DNA of 64,000 nt from Phytoseiulus persimilis (lineage: Eukaryota > Arthropoda > Arachnida > Mesostigmata > Phytoseiidae). Position numbers and translations under genes: made by a program. Below are positions 39,201 through 47,554 of this stretch, piece after piece. The stretch spans positions 12,524,001 through 12,588,000 of the forward strand of contig CM075101.1 of NCBI GenBank assembly GCA_037576195.1. Reading direction: 5' to 3'. The notes under the pieces were generated by a model. The model ran no database searches and had not been told where the DNA came from. It worked only from the letters and a program-made list of their open reading frames with translations. Position 1 is the stretch's first letter. Every line of letters starts with the position of its first letter.

Positions 39201-42200
39201 GAGCTCGTTAAACGCATGCCGAACGTTTCGAAATCGATGTTGCGAGCGATACTCTCGGAAAGCGATCACCGCGCGGAGCTGATCATTCGAAACAAACGGA
39301 TCCAAATCATAATTCGTCAAGGTTTGCCAGGAGAGCTTTGCAGTCGTGGTCCTCGCTGGGAAACCCTTTCGTTTTGCGGCTCAGTTCCACCAACAACGCC
39401 TCACGGCCTTTCGAGTGACTTCTAGCCAGTTGACCGCATTTCAATTTTTTTTTTCCCGCAGGGAGCCTCGCCGAATCCGTCTCCACTGCGTCAGACGAGT
39501 GTTTTGCTCCCAACAACAGTGACTCCCGAGGAAATCGCTCAAGGCGAACTCGACGATTGTCGTGATGACTCCGGTATCTACGGTACGCGCCGGTGGGAAA
39601 CAGTTAATCATGACATCCTCTGAATTTCTCAGCGACTCCGAGAGTTGATTAGATTCGTCTGCCTTCCGCACCCGAACAGTCGGACGATTTTCGAGAGGAA
39701 CGGAAGCGTTGCAGCTGATTCCACAACGACTCCGTAGCCGGATTCGATCAAGCCCGGGTGGAGAGGTATTGGATCGAATCTCGATGCAATGTATGCATGA
39801 AGCCGTGAATCGCGGTCTGGGTTCGCTCTTTCGTCCGCTGGGGACCGGCGTGGAACTGGATTTCAATGCTTGGCTCACTGGGTACTGTATCCTGGAGCGG
39901 GCGGCCAGATGGGCAAATACGTTTTTCTGAGAGACAGCTCGTGGCATCGTTCAGATGATGGCCCTAAGCGCCATGTACGACGCTGTGGCGAGCCGATTCA
40001 CACAGTCGTGGCAGACGAGAGTTTGAAGGAAGGTTAAGTGGGGTGGAGTCGCCATAGACGTGGATCAACAGTTTTCTATGAGGGTTCGGTGTGGCCTGAT
40101 ATGGATGCCGTCTCCGTTGCTGGCTCCAGAGCAGGCCACAAGGAAGCTATGAACGGCCCGGTCGTTTGAGGAAGGAAATAGCCGAGCGGCAAAATTAGAC
40201 TGCCCTGCGAGCGAATATCTGGGCGAGCAGTGCGTTCGGCCGGGGAGCTCGAGATAACCTTTCCATCTGGCAACTTCTGCGCCTTCGATGGACCCCTCGT
40301 CGGCGTCAAATCGAACCAGAGTCTAATGAGCGCCATAGTTCTGAAGTGAGCTTGCGAAACAATCGGGCGGAGGACGAAGGTGGCCTCTCGTCAACGACAA
40401 CGTGACCGGACTGAGCTCGAGCAGGAGCTCTGAATCACTTTGGGGCTCGGAATGCTATGACTACATTCGTCGCAGTCTCCACCACTTGCGAATGTCTTCA
40501 TCTGTTCCAGTGAATCGCCTTCTCAATATTCTGGTCCACGCATGCGTCGCACAGTCGGTCGGTAAAAAAACTTCCACGCCAAACCGAACTGCCGGGGCCG
40601 CCATGGGCCACACCGCAGAGTTGTCATCGACTTCACGTTAAATCGAAGCGGAGGGAACTGTCTGGGACGTGTCTTCACTTCGATTGTTTTCTGCGCCGCG
40701 CTGACAGCGGCACGAATGCGGGAACATGAACTGTTTCACGGCGCCCGCCCGCTCAACCCGGCTGCAATTACACGTCCTTCAGAGACGGCTTCAGCTCGGA
40801 CCGCGGCGAAGCGCCACCGACTCCAACTGATGTCATAATCGATTTGGAGCGAGTCTCCGAAGGGTGCGACATCAATATTCGTTACGGGTGGCTGGTTTGC
40901 GACTTGCGACGTTGTTCCTCCTGGCGAGGCTTCTGCTCACGGAGCTCGCCTGAGCGGCAGAACGCTCATTGAGACGCTCCGATGACCCGGGCAGACGATT
41001 CGGGTTTTGTTGTCGTTCGAAAACGATAATGTATGAATCGTTCCGGGAGCCCTCGATCCCAGTTACAAGGGAGTATCTGATCGGGAGAGTATCGCTGTTC
41101 ATTAGCGTAAGGACGCGCGATCTCTCTCCCACAAATTGGATGTCGCGCGCTCGCAGGCATCATCCTGGAAATCGGAGACCTGCAAACGATTGCAGAAGCG
41201 TTTTCGGTCGCTGAGCATTCGATCGGCTCTCGGTCGAACATCGCTGTTTTTGAATTGACAAGCTCAATCGGGAGTCCCGGTTCTCGCGAGTGGTTCCAGG
41301 CGGAGGAGCGAACCCCGAGGAATCGCTTCCAACAACGGGAGCGAGGGGATTTCCGGCGGAATCGCATTCTGCACGAGTTACGAGGGGGAACTCGTACGAG
41401 GCACCGCTCCCTGAACGGCTTTGTCAATGGGAGCTCGAGTTTCGAGCGCGTTCGTTCCCGGAAGAGTCGAAATTACGCATCCTGACCCCTCCTTGAGGAG
41501 GCTCATCCTCGGACCCAGTGCGGGGAAGTCCGAATATGAGATTCAGCAAATGTATTGGGTTGGGTCGAATCCTCGATGCCGCCGCAATAACCGAGCCGGC
41601 AGCGGACGGTTGATGGAGCCCCAACTAAACATTTATCTACCAATGTGGCAATATTGTTGCTGCCACCGCCCGTACGCTCGTCGGCAGGATGGTCTCCCTC
41701 ACGCCACAACGGCGGAATCCGTATGCACAGCTCACACATGGACGAGCAAGAAACGTTTCTGACTTCGTTCCGAACCTGACCATACGTCATCGTGATCCCG
41801 CTTTCGCGACGATGTCACGAAGCGGCGGAAAGGAAAACTTCAGGTGACGTCTACTCCCCGAATCTATCCGGAGAAACCCAATATCCGGAGTTCGGCGACG
41901 TCCTCAAACACGATGGGGACGCTGCAGACGATGATATCGGCTGCCGCGTGACCTTTGTTGTGTTCCGGTCGGGCTTTGACGCCTCGGGTTTTCGAGGACG
42001 ATCGTCGGACAGGAGATTCGCCGCGACGACAGGGCCAGCTGCGCGCCACGATTCCGGCGAACCGGGCGGCCTATCTGATATTGTGTTCGCACACACATTT
42101 CGCGCACGCCCTCCCACACGTCCGCGCGATTCCTTCATTTTCGTCTTCCTATATTTATCCCCAACCCGCGCACACGCAGCGGTTCTATGTGAAGCGATGA

Positions 42201-45200
42201 CTCTATCCCTCCGCTCGGAAGTTCCGACTCAACCACCAACTCGCCGCGCCGGCGCTCTTGCATCCCTCACGTTCCGCTCGGTTTGTGCGAGATTGGCAGT
42301 CACGCCCTTCCCGTTCGCTTGCCGACAATGAGCCCAGATCGAACCAGGGCGCATCTGGTCAGCGAAGCAATGTCGAACTGGACAGGGAGCGGTTTCACAG
42401 CCTAATCGACATGGAGATTCTTCAACTTTGCGTGAGAGTTCGTGCGAGCTGTATGCGGTAGAATCGCTCGGGGAAAGCTCGGCCAACGTGTTCGACTTCA
42501 CGAACGTCTTCGCCTTGATATTGAAAAAGTGGCTGGTGCGGCCTCGGTGTCGGACCCGAGTTCTTGCGAAGACTATAGTTAGCGGACTAAAGATAGGCCG
42601 CGGGGAAGGTTGAACGAGATTCAGGAAGAGGCCGAATCACGCCACATTTATCGCCGAATCACGACATAACACCATTTGATCTAAATCATTGTCACTGATT
42701 CCTTACAGGATTGCAGGCTGTAATCAATCGATCGGATGATGATAGCTCTCAGGAGGAGAGCTGTGCGGCTGAGCCCACGAGCGGGAGATCTTCCAGGAGG
42801 TCTGCTCGGTCGAGCCGAGGAGGTTCTGGAATCTCGCCCAGGAACGAGCTGTCACGTCAGGCCTCCAATGACCCTATCGGTTCGGTCCCGGTTCCCCGAG
42901 AAACTGTGAGATCCGAGTGGCATTGTGTTCTCTGCGGGATGAAGTCGTTGGAATCGTTGCAACGTATTACTCCGAGAATGCAAACGAGGAACGAAGTTCG
43001 TTACACGAGACGCATCGGATATCGGGGAAGTCTCCGCGCTGTCTGCAACTCTTCGGCTCCCTCCTCCGAGGTAATTCGACGAGTTCAATAAAGATCCGCA
43101 GCTCGTCGCTTCTTTGTTACTTAGTATTCCAGATCTCGATTCCAGCGGCCGACTGCAGCGAACAAAGCGCAATTCCAACCCATCTCTCCGATGCCAAAGA
43201 GGTTGCTGCGCAAAAGACTTTCTCGGGCGACCCGTTCCTCAAATTTCAGAGTGACCGATTAGATTCGCTTTTCTGCGTGCATCTGCTCTTTCTTCGAAAC
43301 AAAGTTATCCCTGCCCCTGGCTTCAGGATAGATGAACGCTCGAAATTTTCCCTGGACGCAGTCAATATAGTGAGCGAATTTCTTCCCTCTGACTTTATGA
43401 CGTCCGAAGTTCGAATTTCCATTCCGCTGTTTCCATTCATCAAAGAGAAGCGCTGCGTTCGGGCCGTAGATCTTGCGAGAAACTACGGCAAAGTAAACTT
43501 TTCATATGGCCGGCTGTGAATTTTGTGGGAGCTGGGGCCGCATTGCGGATACGCAGCCGACTTCCGAGCCAGAGTATTGTCGGAGCCCCGACGCTTCAAA
43601 CTCCAGTGATGGAAAATCAAGGGTCCTGTTGGAATTTCCGCGCCAGTCGGGTTTCACAGGTGAAGTTTTTGAACGGAGTTTCCGGCCGTGTGGACATCCT
43701 CGAAACGCGGGATCGAGTCAGGCATTATGCCCTAATCCACCAAAAAATGATATCAGTGGCGTCGCAAGCGGGAACACATCACGGGACGATCGCGAAATTT
43801 GATTCAATAAGCGCGGAGTGCCGAAACTTCAGTTCAGATCAGCTCGGAGCCTCCGCCATCGGTCGCATTTCCGCCTCGTGGTCTCTCATCTCCTGTCTTC
43901 AAATTCATACCCCACTCAGATTGCGCCCGCCCGCCGGCCGGCCGACAGGCGCGAGGGGCGGCCGGCAGAGACTCATCTCTGATCGCAGCCTGGTCGCAAA
44001 GTTTGTGACTCGGCTACTCGAATAGCGTCGAAGACTCGACGGGGAGAAGGGCATCGCGTCCGCGATCCGCGAACTTTGCGTGGAATGTTCATCCGGAGAG
44101 CTGTAAAAATCCTACAGGCGTGCTGTTGTGCAGCCATCGGGCGAGGCTTTGCTTGCCGAGGTGATTCGTTGTTCTGCCGCATGTTTCCATCTCTATTTAT
44201 GACGATCGAGCCCGTCGTTGGATTTGCGTCGATTCAGCAAACACTCGGTCTCCGACAGCGGGTGCGGAATCCACGGAGAAATCCGCCGAGGTTCGAAATT
44301 TTCATAGGCCGTAAAGCTGGATAGGAACGTGTTCAGCTCGCGAGTCGTCAACCAGCGTCGGACAAAGTACAATGTCGCCTGCTTGAGAAATATCGCTCCG
44401 ATTTGGAACCAACGGATGGTGGCACGTTCCCGAGAAGGATTAAGATCTTGGAAGAGTCACATGATTCGATGAGGAGGCCGAGCCGGAAAAATTGACGACA
44501 AAACAACGGCTTCCTCGCCCCCGAGACAGTTAGCGGCCGTCGTGAGCGATTTGCCGAGTTAGCGGGCAGCCGGCAAATCGCCAGTGGCTGCGTGCACCCG
44601 GTTCCCGAGTAAGGGCGGAACAATCCTCGAGGCGGGCGCGGAATCTGTCCGTCTGACAGGAGGTCCAGCCCAGTACATCATGGTTGAGCCGGCACTCTGG
44701 AGCGAGCGCCTTCGGCCTAATGAGAGCCCTGGGCGAAAAGCAAAACCTTGAACAACTTCAGTCGAGATGAGTTGCAGCCGCACTCGGGAGCTTCTCCCGT
44801 TTTTTTTTGTTCCCGAACTCACTGTTCGTAATGGCACTCGAGCAGCTCCTTCGAATTCGAGCTTATTATGATTGTGGCGTGAGAGTCTCCTGGTGAGAAT
44901 CTCCGAGCGCAGCCTGAATTCTGATCTCGTTCCTCGCTCGACAGAATATTGAAACGTCCGATGTGAGCGGAAAAAATGGAACTCCCAGCGCCGCCAGTTG
45001 TGAGCGCTGCGCCGGAAGAAACGAGGAAATGTCAAAGTTTTCCCCATTTTCTCCCTCGTTGGAGAAGAAGACGCTTATCGCCGTCACCGTCGCCGCGTCG
45101 CTCTTATTTTCTCGTGTTTCGTTCATAAATAGACTTCGAGATAAGGAGGTCATTGCAAGAGCCGCTATAATAATGCACAAGAAACCGCATGTACGATGGC

Positions 45201-46222
45201 AATATCCTCGCGCTTAATGTCTAGCTCGAACGACACGGGCGGAGGCGAGGGGATTCCTTTAGCGCCCGCTTCGGTTAAGAAAAGGGCGAATAGGCTGACG
45301 AACGGATGACCGAAACCCGGTCGAACGAGGCGTTTCCAGCCTGACTGAGCACAATGAGCTGCGCGATATTCGCGCCGCTGATCCGGCCGAAAATCTGACG
45401 ATCGATCGCTGTCGCAGACTCCATCAGCCACCCGAGTGCTGGTTACGTTCTTCGACGCCTCCGGTATCGACTTCCCGGAATGGAAGAGACAAAACCAACT
45501 CTGTCGACGTGCGACATCGTTGAGCTGCGGCGTAAACCCTGCGCTCTCAGAACTCGGGTCGTTTGGGACAGAGGCGAGATGGGCGGCTGGGCGGTCGGGG
45601 CGAGGGAGGGGAGGGGGTCGACCGCCGTTGTGGATTTGTCAAACGCTCAACAAGCCCACATGCAGACATGGAAGGTCTTACTCGTCTGCTCCACAAAGCG
45701 AAGCCCTGACGAATTTCCGAGTTGCGGTCCCTGTTTTGGGCGCACCAGGCTGGAGAGAGAGTCCCCACTCCACATATCAGAAGTTGTTTGGCACTTGGGA
45801 GAGCGAGTTATAACTTTTTACCTTCCCCGAATTCATTTCGCCCTCCCCTTGACTTCCTGACAACCCATCGTTGGCGATACCTCGGTCGTTCACATGCTTC
45901 TGCACCCGAAGCCGAAGTCGGAGCGTGTCCTGAGAGGGAGCCGTCCTCGCGTCTGCCAGAAAAATAAATCGCCTGAAGGAGATATCGTCATCGAACAATT
46001 CTCACCGAAAGGTTTATTGGGGTCCGCGGGCGCCTGACCGGGCGGCAGAACGGGATGGAAATCGTCTTCCAGTCGACGATCCTCGATCAGATCCTCTATC
46101 GTGGATCGCCTCGAGCCGTGGGGTCTGCGGTGATTGGTCCGCTCGTGGTGCGAGTGCCCGAAAGCCACGGTCGAGAGGCTCAGTGCCCCCAAACAATAGC
46201 ACGCTGTTATCCACCGAATCAT
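20822..46222 (-). CDS. Sidestep-family immunoglobulin-superfamily transmembrane protein (16 exons, whole gene)
   Basis: Side-family proteins sit on the cell surface and, in Drosophila, act as guidance cues recognised by Beaten-path (Beat) receptors on motor axons. The role here is inferred from the family. Assembled exons (high to low): 46222-46006, 29953-29615, 29057-28947, 28538-28332, 28139-27978, 27600-27463, 27056-26895, 26367-26239, 25603-25417, 25174-25027, 24796-24508, 24416-24288, 24180-24150, 22772-22606, 22492-22380, 21268-20822. All joins are GT-AG with matching phases, and the total is divisible by three. Predicted layout: signal peptide ~1-22, linker to 72, Ig1 73-185, Ig2 186-291, Ig3 292-391, Ig4 392-488, Ig5 489-600, FnIII-like 601-696, membrane helix ~707-729, cytoplasmic tail 730-991. 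All five Ig domains keep both cysteines. Side hallmarks include LWYKDD, YRCRVDFKRAR, YAPRCK and NYKPMTEQDYGELLCYG. Which Side paralogue this is cannot be told from sequence alone. The Ig/Fn/TM core is near certain; exon 1 and the last three exons are less so. Confidence 0.9.
22380..22492 (-). CDS. Side-like exon 15: acidic/Ser-Thr-rich cytoplasmic tail
   Basis: It encodes DYCEDDDRGFSIDMFYKPTL followed by ASTESSTEIPHNQTTVSP. The acceptor CATTCCAG gives phase 1 and the donor CCT|GTAAGT is phase 0, matching the only good acceptor of the last exon. FYKP and the Ser/Thr cluster are possible phosphorylation or adaptor sites (inference). An overlapping frame at 22117-22356 was rejected in favour of this exon because its phases do not fit. 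Confidence 0.68.
22457..22605 (-). other. Possible alternative C-terminus by retention of intron 14
   Basis: If the 113-base intron after exon 14 is kept, the frame stays open into exon 15 territory and stops at 22457, adding about 49 codons (GEPQNDRFPVMICRQRAQ and onward). The donor and acceptor are both good, so splicing is the default. The alternative would lack the Gly-rich tail. Confidence 0.25.
22606..22772 (-). CDS. Side-like exon 14: cytoplasmic tail
   Basis: It encodes SVTVIKAGSLTSQMGPSPL, then SCSESLFDLERGPDIIQPSG and NETKKNVVSTTVS. The acidic FDLERGPDIIP-like stretch resembles a short conserved motif in Side cytoplasmic tails. The acceptor is CCTTTCAG (phase 2) and the donor G|GTGAGC (phase 1). 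If the next intron is kept, the frame reads on to a stop at 22457, giving an alternative tail. Confidence 0.75.
24150..24180 (-). CDS. Side-like exon 13: 31-base micro-exon, start of cytoplasmic tail
   Basis: A very short exon encodes the tail segment SLEPQKNSK. It has a strong acceptor (a pyrimidine tract ending CTCTCCAG) and a good donor (AA|GTGAGT), going from phase 1 to phase 2. The phase-2 end joins the next accepted exon as AA+A (Lys). The 1.38-kb intron that follows could contain further or alternative exons. Confidence 0.7.
24288..24416 (-). CDS. Side-like exon 12: transmembrane segment
   Basis: It begins QPPRLMVIRPV and contains a hydrophobic helix of about 23 residues, starting IGIILGLIITIAFVGFF, followed by the basic stop-transfer sequence KCKKYQ. 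This makes the product a single-pass type I membrane protein. The acceptor is TTCCGCAG and the donor G|GTGAGC, phase 1 on both sides. Confidence 0.93.
24508..24796 (-). CDS. Side-like exon 11: fibronectin type III-like domain
   Basis: The exon encodes the juxtamembrane domain: VNATESGFTIECTEGPWNGG, then FAAEVFNVDTQEYVTNVTV, FLFKELPN, YRVQISALNHKGRSS and VTLIIAHVLNASKYT. The YRVQISALNHKGRS strand is typical of FnIII F-G strands. NAT, NVT and NAS are possible N-glycosylation sites. It is one phase-0 to phase-1 exon of about 96 codons, the usual length for this domain. Confidence 0.9.
25027..25174 (-). CDS. Side-like exon 10: Ig domain 5, second half
   Basis: It encodes SIINYKPMTEQDYGELLCYG, carrying the second cysteine, then TNEVGQQLVPCVYQVVAAG and the linker PDPLENCSQ. 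The Y-x-PMTE-DYG-LLC-G segment is diagnostic of Side Ig5. The acceptor TTCAATAG is phase 2 and matches exon 9; the donor CAG|GTAAGC is phase 0. Confidence 0.93.
25417..25603 (-). CDS. Side-like exon 9: Ig domain 5, first half
   Basis: The exon starts with YAPRCKETQRRVYGVSLHE, a well-conserved Side linker, then SIRCDLDADPESEIEYTWAF (first cysteine and core Trp) and NNSQ. Several AG dinucleotides lie near the start; only the TCTTCCAG chosen here gives phase 1 in the correct frame. The donor AAG|GTATGT is phase 2, the first break in the run of phase-1 borders. Confidence 0.92.
26239..26367 (-). CDS. Side-like exon 8: Ig domain 4, second half
   Basis: It encodes SSSSLVLQKVQRFQRGWYTC, carrying the second cysteine, then SATNREG and the G strand NRLFLRVK. 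The acceptor is TTCCACAG and the donor T|GTAAGT, phase 1 on both sides. The split codon joins to Tyr of the YAPRCK linker in the next exon. Confidence 0.92.
26895..27056 (-). CDS. Side-like exon 7: Ig domain 4, first half
   Basis: The exon opens YSPRMKLTLGSNLRESDI, then IQEGRDVYLDCKIRANP (first cysteine) and VIWEFEGQEL (core Trp). The Y-P-x-x-x-L-x-LG linker is characteristic of Side Ig4. The acceptor is CTTGCAG and the donor G|GTGAGC, phase 1 on both sides. Confidence 0.92.
27463..27600 (-). CDS. Side-like exon 6: Ig domain 3, second half
   Basis: It encodes GLSTSTSVLVFTPTADDH, then VIACRAENPSIPGSALE (second cysteine) and the G strand NWRLDVH. The frame stays open upstream of the chosen acceptor (TTCCGCAG), but no acceptor there gives phase 1, so this start is preferred. 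Its polypyrimidine tract is poor. The donor is T|GTGAGT. Confidence 0.85.
27978..28139 (-). CDS. Side-like exon 5: Ig domain 3, first half
   Basis: The exon begins LKPLDISIQPPERPLSAG and includes VELVCTSTGSRPP (first cysteine) and LTWWKGDQQVK (core Trp). The KPL linker that follows the LDLN end of Ig2 is a family feature and supports the join. The acceptor is CCCCTCAG and the donor G|GTTAGT, phase 1 on both sides. Confidence 0.92.
28332..28538 (-). CDS. Side-like exon 4: Ig domain 2, second half
   Basis: It encodes GKPRPTLHWMQ (core Trp), IVRNTLEIPQLNRTDL and AVLSCQAANNNITSP, ending at SITLDLN. The SCQA-NNN segment and the preceding NRTDL are strongly Side-like. Asn-Ile-Thr is a potential N-glycosylation site. 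The acceptor is CTCGTCAG and the donor T|GTGAGT, phase 1 on both sides. Confidence 0.93.
28947..29057 (-). CDS. Side-like exon 3: Ig domain 2, first half
   Basis: The exon begins VPPGEPVIVTEKGKPL and runs through LTLTCKADI, which carries the first cysteine of Ig2. The acceptor is GGTTCCAG and the donor G|GTAAGC, phase 1 on both sides. The VPP linker after Ig1 is usual in the family. The domain is completed by the next exon. Confidence 0.9.
29346..29360. repeat. G15 homopolymer in Side-like intron 2
   Basis: A pure run of 15 G lies between the Ig1 and Ig2 exons. On the transcribed strand it reads as C15 in the pre-mRNA. Confidence 0.9.
29615..29953 (-). CDS. Side-like exon 2: Ig domain 1
   Basis: This exon encodes a complete V-type Ig domain. 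It contains VALPCSIEPP (first cysteine), VLWYKDD (core tryptophan), a segment ending FTIDARG, LGSRAVF, then GEYRCRVDFKRAR (second cysteine) and the G strand NLRVI. The LWYKDD, DARG and YRCRVDF pattern is the membrane-distal Ig signature of the Side family. The acceptor is TTTTTCAG and the donor G|GTGAGT; both borders are phase 1, so the domain is a symmetric 113-codon module. Confidence 0.93.
32063..32126. repeat. Four-unit 16-bp tandem repeat
   Basis: Units TGGCGGCCGGATGACC (twice), TGGCGGCCAGCTGACC and TGGCGGCCAGCTTTCC lie head to tail. Units 1 and 2 are identical; units 3 and 4 share the GGCCAGCT variant, which points to stepwise duplication. Each unit carries GGCGGCC, and units 3 and 4 carry the E-box CAGCTG or its near relative CAGCTT. 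It is in intron 1 of the Side-like gene. Confidence 0.85.
36164..36678 (+). other. TATA-like motif followed by an unrecognised 142-codon frame in intron 1
   Basis: TATATAAG precedes an ATG pair at 36250 by about 85 bases. The frame (MMNQSPWQEGFWTLVSVLPI and onward) has no recognised domain, and its complementary strand is also open for 82 codons, which lowers its weight. Listed as a possible nested intronless gene only. Confidence 0.14.
37448..37702. mobile_element. 255-bp non-autonomous DNA element with CAGTGGCG inverted ends
   Basis: The left end reads CAGTGGCGCATTTAG; the reverse complement of the right end reads CAGTGGCGTATCCAG, 12 of 15 bases identical. The interior has a G-rich patch next to the left end and no coding capacity of its own. 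CAGTGGCG termini followed by a G-rich stretch occur in many arthropod miniature inverted-repeat elements, but the superfamily is not certain. Flanks show no clean target-site duplication (CAGACAAA versus CACAGGAA match at 5 of 8), so it is probably old. It lies inside intron 1 of the Side-like gene. Confidence 0.6.
38244..38283. repeat. (GTT/GCT/GCC)n trinucleotide tract in intron 1
   Basis: GTT repeats grade into GCT and then GCC. This is cryptic simple sequence; it creates apparent poly-Leu or poly-Ala frames that are not real proteins. Confidence 0.7.
42703..43071 (+). CDS. Unrecognised candidate exon nested in Side-like intron 1
   Basis: A good acceptor (ATTCCTTACAG) precedes an open frame containing NRSDDDSSQEESCAAEP, then a Ser/Arg-rich stretch and a short segment with EWHCVLCGM, ending at SSAPSSE before GAG|GTAATT, a moderate donor. 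The acidic-then-SR-rich composition looks protein-like, and CxxC could be half of a metal site. No partner exon or family is recognised, and it may be chance. Confidence 0.22.
42872..44028 (+). other. Two long overlapping open frames without recognised homology, in intron 1
   Basis: A frame of about 215 codons (42872-43519) contains FSGDPFLKFQSDRLDSLF and ends VDLARNYGKVNFSYGRL. A second of about 170 codons overlaps its end and contains GRVDILETRDRVRHYALI. They are in different frames and neither has an ATG near its start. They overlap the candidate exon listed separately, so at most one reading is right. Chance open frames of this length are expected about once per window at this composition. 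Confidence 0.15.
46006..46222 (-). CDS. Side-like exon 1: start codon, signal peptide and linker
   Basis: The exon starts MIRWITACYCLGALSLSTVA, a hydrophobic leader, followed by a His/Arg-rich then Asp/Glu-rich linker with HPVLPPGQAPADPNKPF. The chosen ATG is the first in this frame. The exon ends G|GTGAGA in phase 1, the phase needed by the Ig1 exon; the joined codon is GCA (Ala). The assignment rests on a signal peptide in the right orientation, a strong donor and matching phase. The 16-kb gap means a different first exon cannot be excluded. The start context (T at -3) is weak, and a short upstream reading frame ends on this ATG. Confidence 0.62.
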
Positions 46223-46290
46223 CGAGTGTCGGGGCGGCCGCGGCACGGAAGACACGCACACAAGCTCACGTTGAGCAGCGAACAAACCAT
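46219..46290 (-). promoter_or_regulatory. Upstream open reading frame overlapping the Side-like start codon
   Basis: A 23-codon frame beginning MVCSLLNVSL lies in the probable 5' leader. Its stop TGA overlaps the main start as ATGA. It has G at +4 but T at -3. If it lies in the transcript it could lower translation or allow reinitiation at the main ATG. No TATA box was seen on the minus strand in the 180 bases upstream, so the transcription start is unknown. Confidence 0.35.
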
Positions 46291-47542
46291 TGACACTTGA
46301 CTTCTCGAGACCTCCACACTAGGACACATTCAGGCAGCGCGCCGCGACGTTATGCAAGCCGTGGCGTCAACCGGCACCGTCCACAGTCATGTTTCGAGCG
46401 TATTCCGTTTTGTTGATGGATCCTCCGATTGGCGGGACGAACTCACAGCACGACCGACACCGGCGCACACTGGCTCCGCGAGTACAACACTGATCTCAAC
46501 ATCGAAGCCGAACGATTCCTCGCAGCCCGAAGCCCCGCGCGGTGGCGCTTGAGGCGCTCTACCCTTCGCCGTTGTCCTCTCCCTTGTCCACGAGGGTGGA
46601 AAAAAATCATCCGTTCGTCATACAAAGTCAAGGATGGCGGAATTCCCTCAATGGTGTTGTTTGCCGCTCCAATCCGACCCCCTCGTCCGAATGCTGTTGC
46701 CAGGACCCCTCTTCCGGCTTCTGGTTTCGACGGACGCAGGAGCCGGGGCTCAGACGGAAAGGGGAGGGGGGCCGTGGTCGGCGAGTTCCGAACAGAGTTC
46801 CACTTCGACCTGACCGATCGCTCTGAATTCCATGGCTTCTGGCTGCGGGTCTCGAGAGACCCGGCGATGCTGAGCCGTCGATTTGTTCCGCGATAAGGAG
46901 CATGGGTGTGAGAACGAATTCCCGCAGCCGCTCTCCTCGGAACTATCTGAGAGCGGAATCTCACTTGGCTCGGGGGATCGAAAGTTTTTAGTCAGGTACG
47001 GGCGGGAAATAGACGCGATAAGCGCGGGTCCTCATTTTATACATTCGCCTGTTGGTCACTTTTCTGTGGGCAGAGCGATTGCACATCCGTCCCCTCGCGG
47101 GTTCCTTTATCTGCGGCTTTTATTTTTGGCTCTCCGAGCGAATCGGGCCGGGTCTCCGTTTTATGTCTCCGTTGCTTGTTGCCCGAACGAGGACTCGGGA
47201 GAAGAAGAGCCCGCCATGCGGGTGCCCGAACGCGCGGAGGGCGGGCAATCCAAGAGTCAACGGATTCCGGGGTCCGCGCTCCCAGGGAGCAATTCCAGGC
47301 CCGGGGGACTCGAAGTCGCCCTGCACAATTCCGTGGAGAGATTTCAGGAATCGAGCAGTTCTTCCCGATGCCGCTCCGAGCTTCCGGAGGCCGAGGAACA
47401 GGATACACAGCGGTATGAATGGTTTTGTGCGTCACTTTACGGCCGGCGCTCATCCTCGTCTGCGCACCTTTTACGCACCAAACGAGTCGGCGGATCGGTC
47501 GATCGCCTCCGTGGTGGCCTTTGACGCTTCTCGTGAATCTCT

Positions 47543-47554
47543 CCCCCCCCCCCC
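47543..47554. repeat. C12 homopolymer
   Basis: A run of 12 C sits within a pyrimidine-rich patch upstream of the Side-like gene. Confidence 0.9.

Larger units (their letters stand above)
29954..46005 (-). other. Side-like intron 1 (about 16 kb)
   Basis: This interval separates the signal-peptide exon from Ig1. It opens with GTGAGA and closes with TTTTTCAG, both phase 1. Inside are a 255-bp inverted-ended element, a 16-bp tandem repeat, trinucleotide-rich patches near 34.4 and 38.25 kb, and a few unrecognised open frames described separately. Otherwise I see no exon. Large first introns are usual places for enhancers and nested genes; that is general knowledge, not something visible here. Confidence 0.6.

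Noticed and set aside
43753-43765. CAGTGGCGTCGC, a possible second end of the CAGTGGCG element family
   Set aside because: Only the first nine bases match and no inverted partner was found nearby.
46429-46964. Long overlapping frames on both strands just upstream of Side-like exon 1
   Set aside because: Mirror-image open frames in GC-rich sequence; no leader and no splice pair that would join the Side-like exons.
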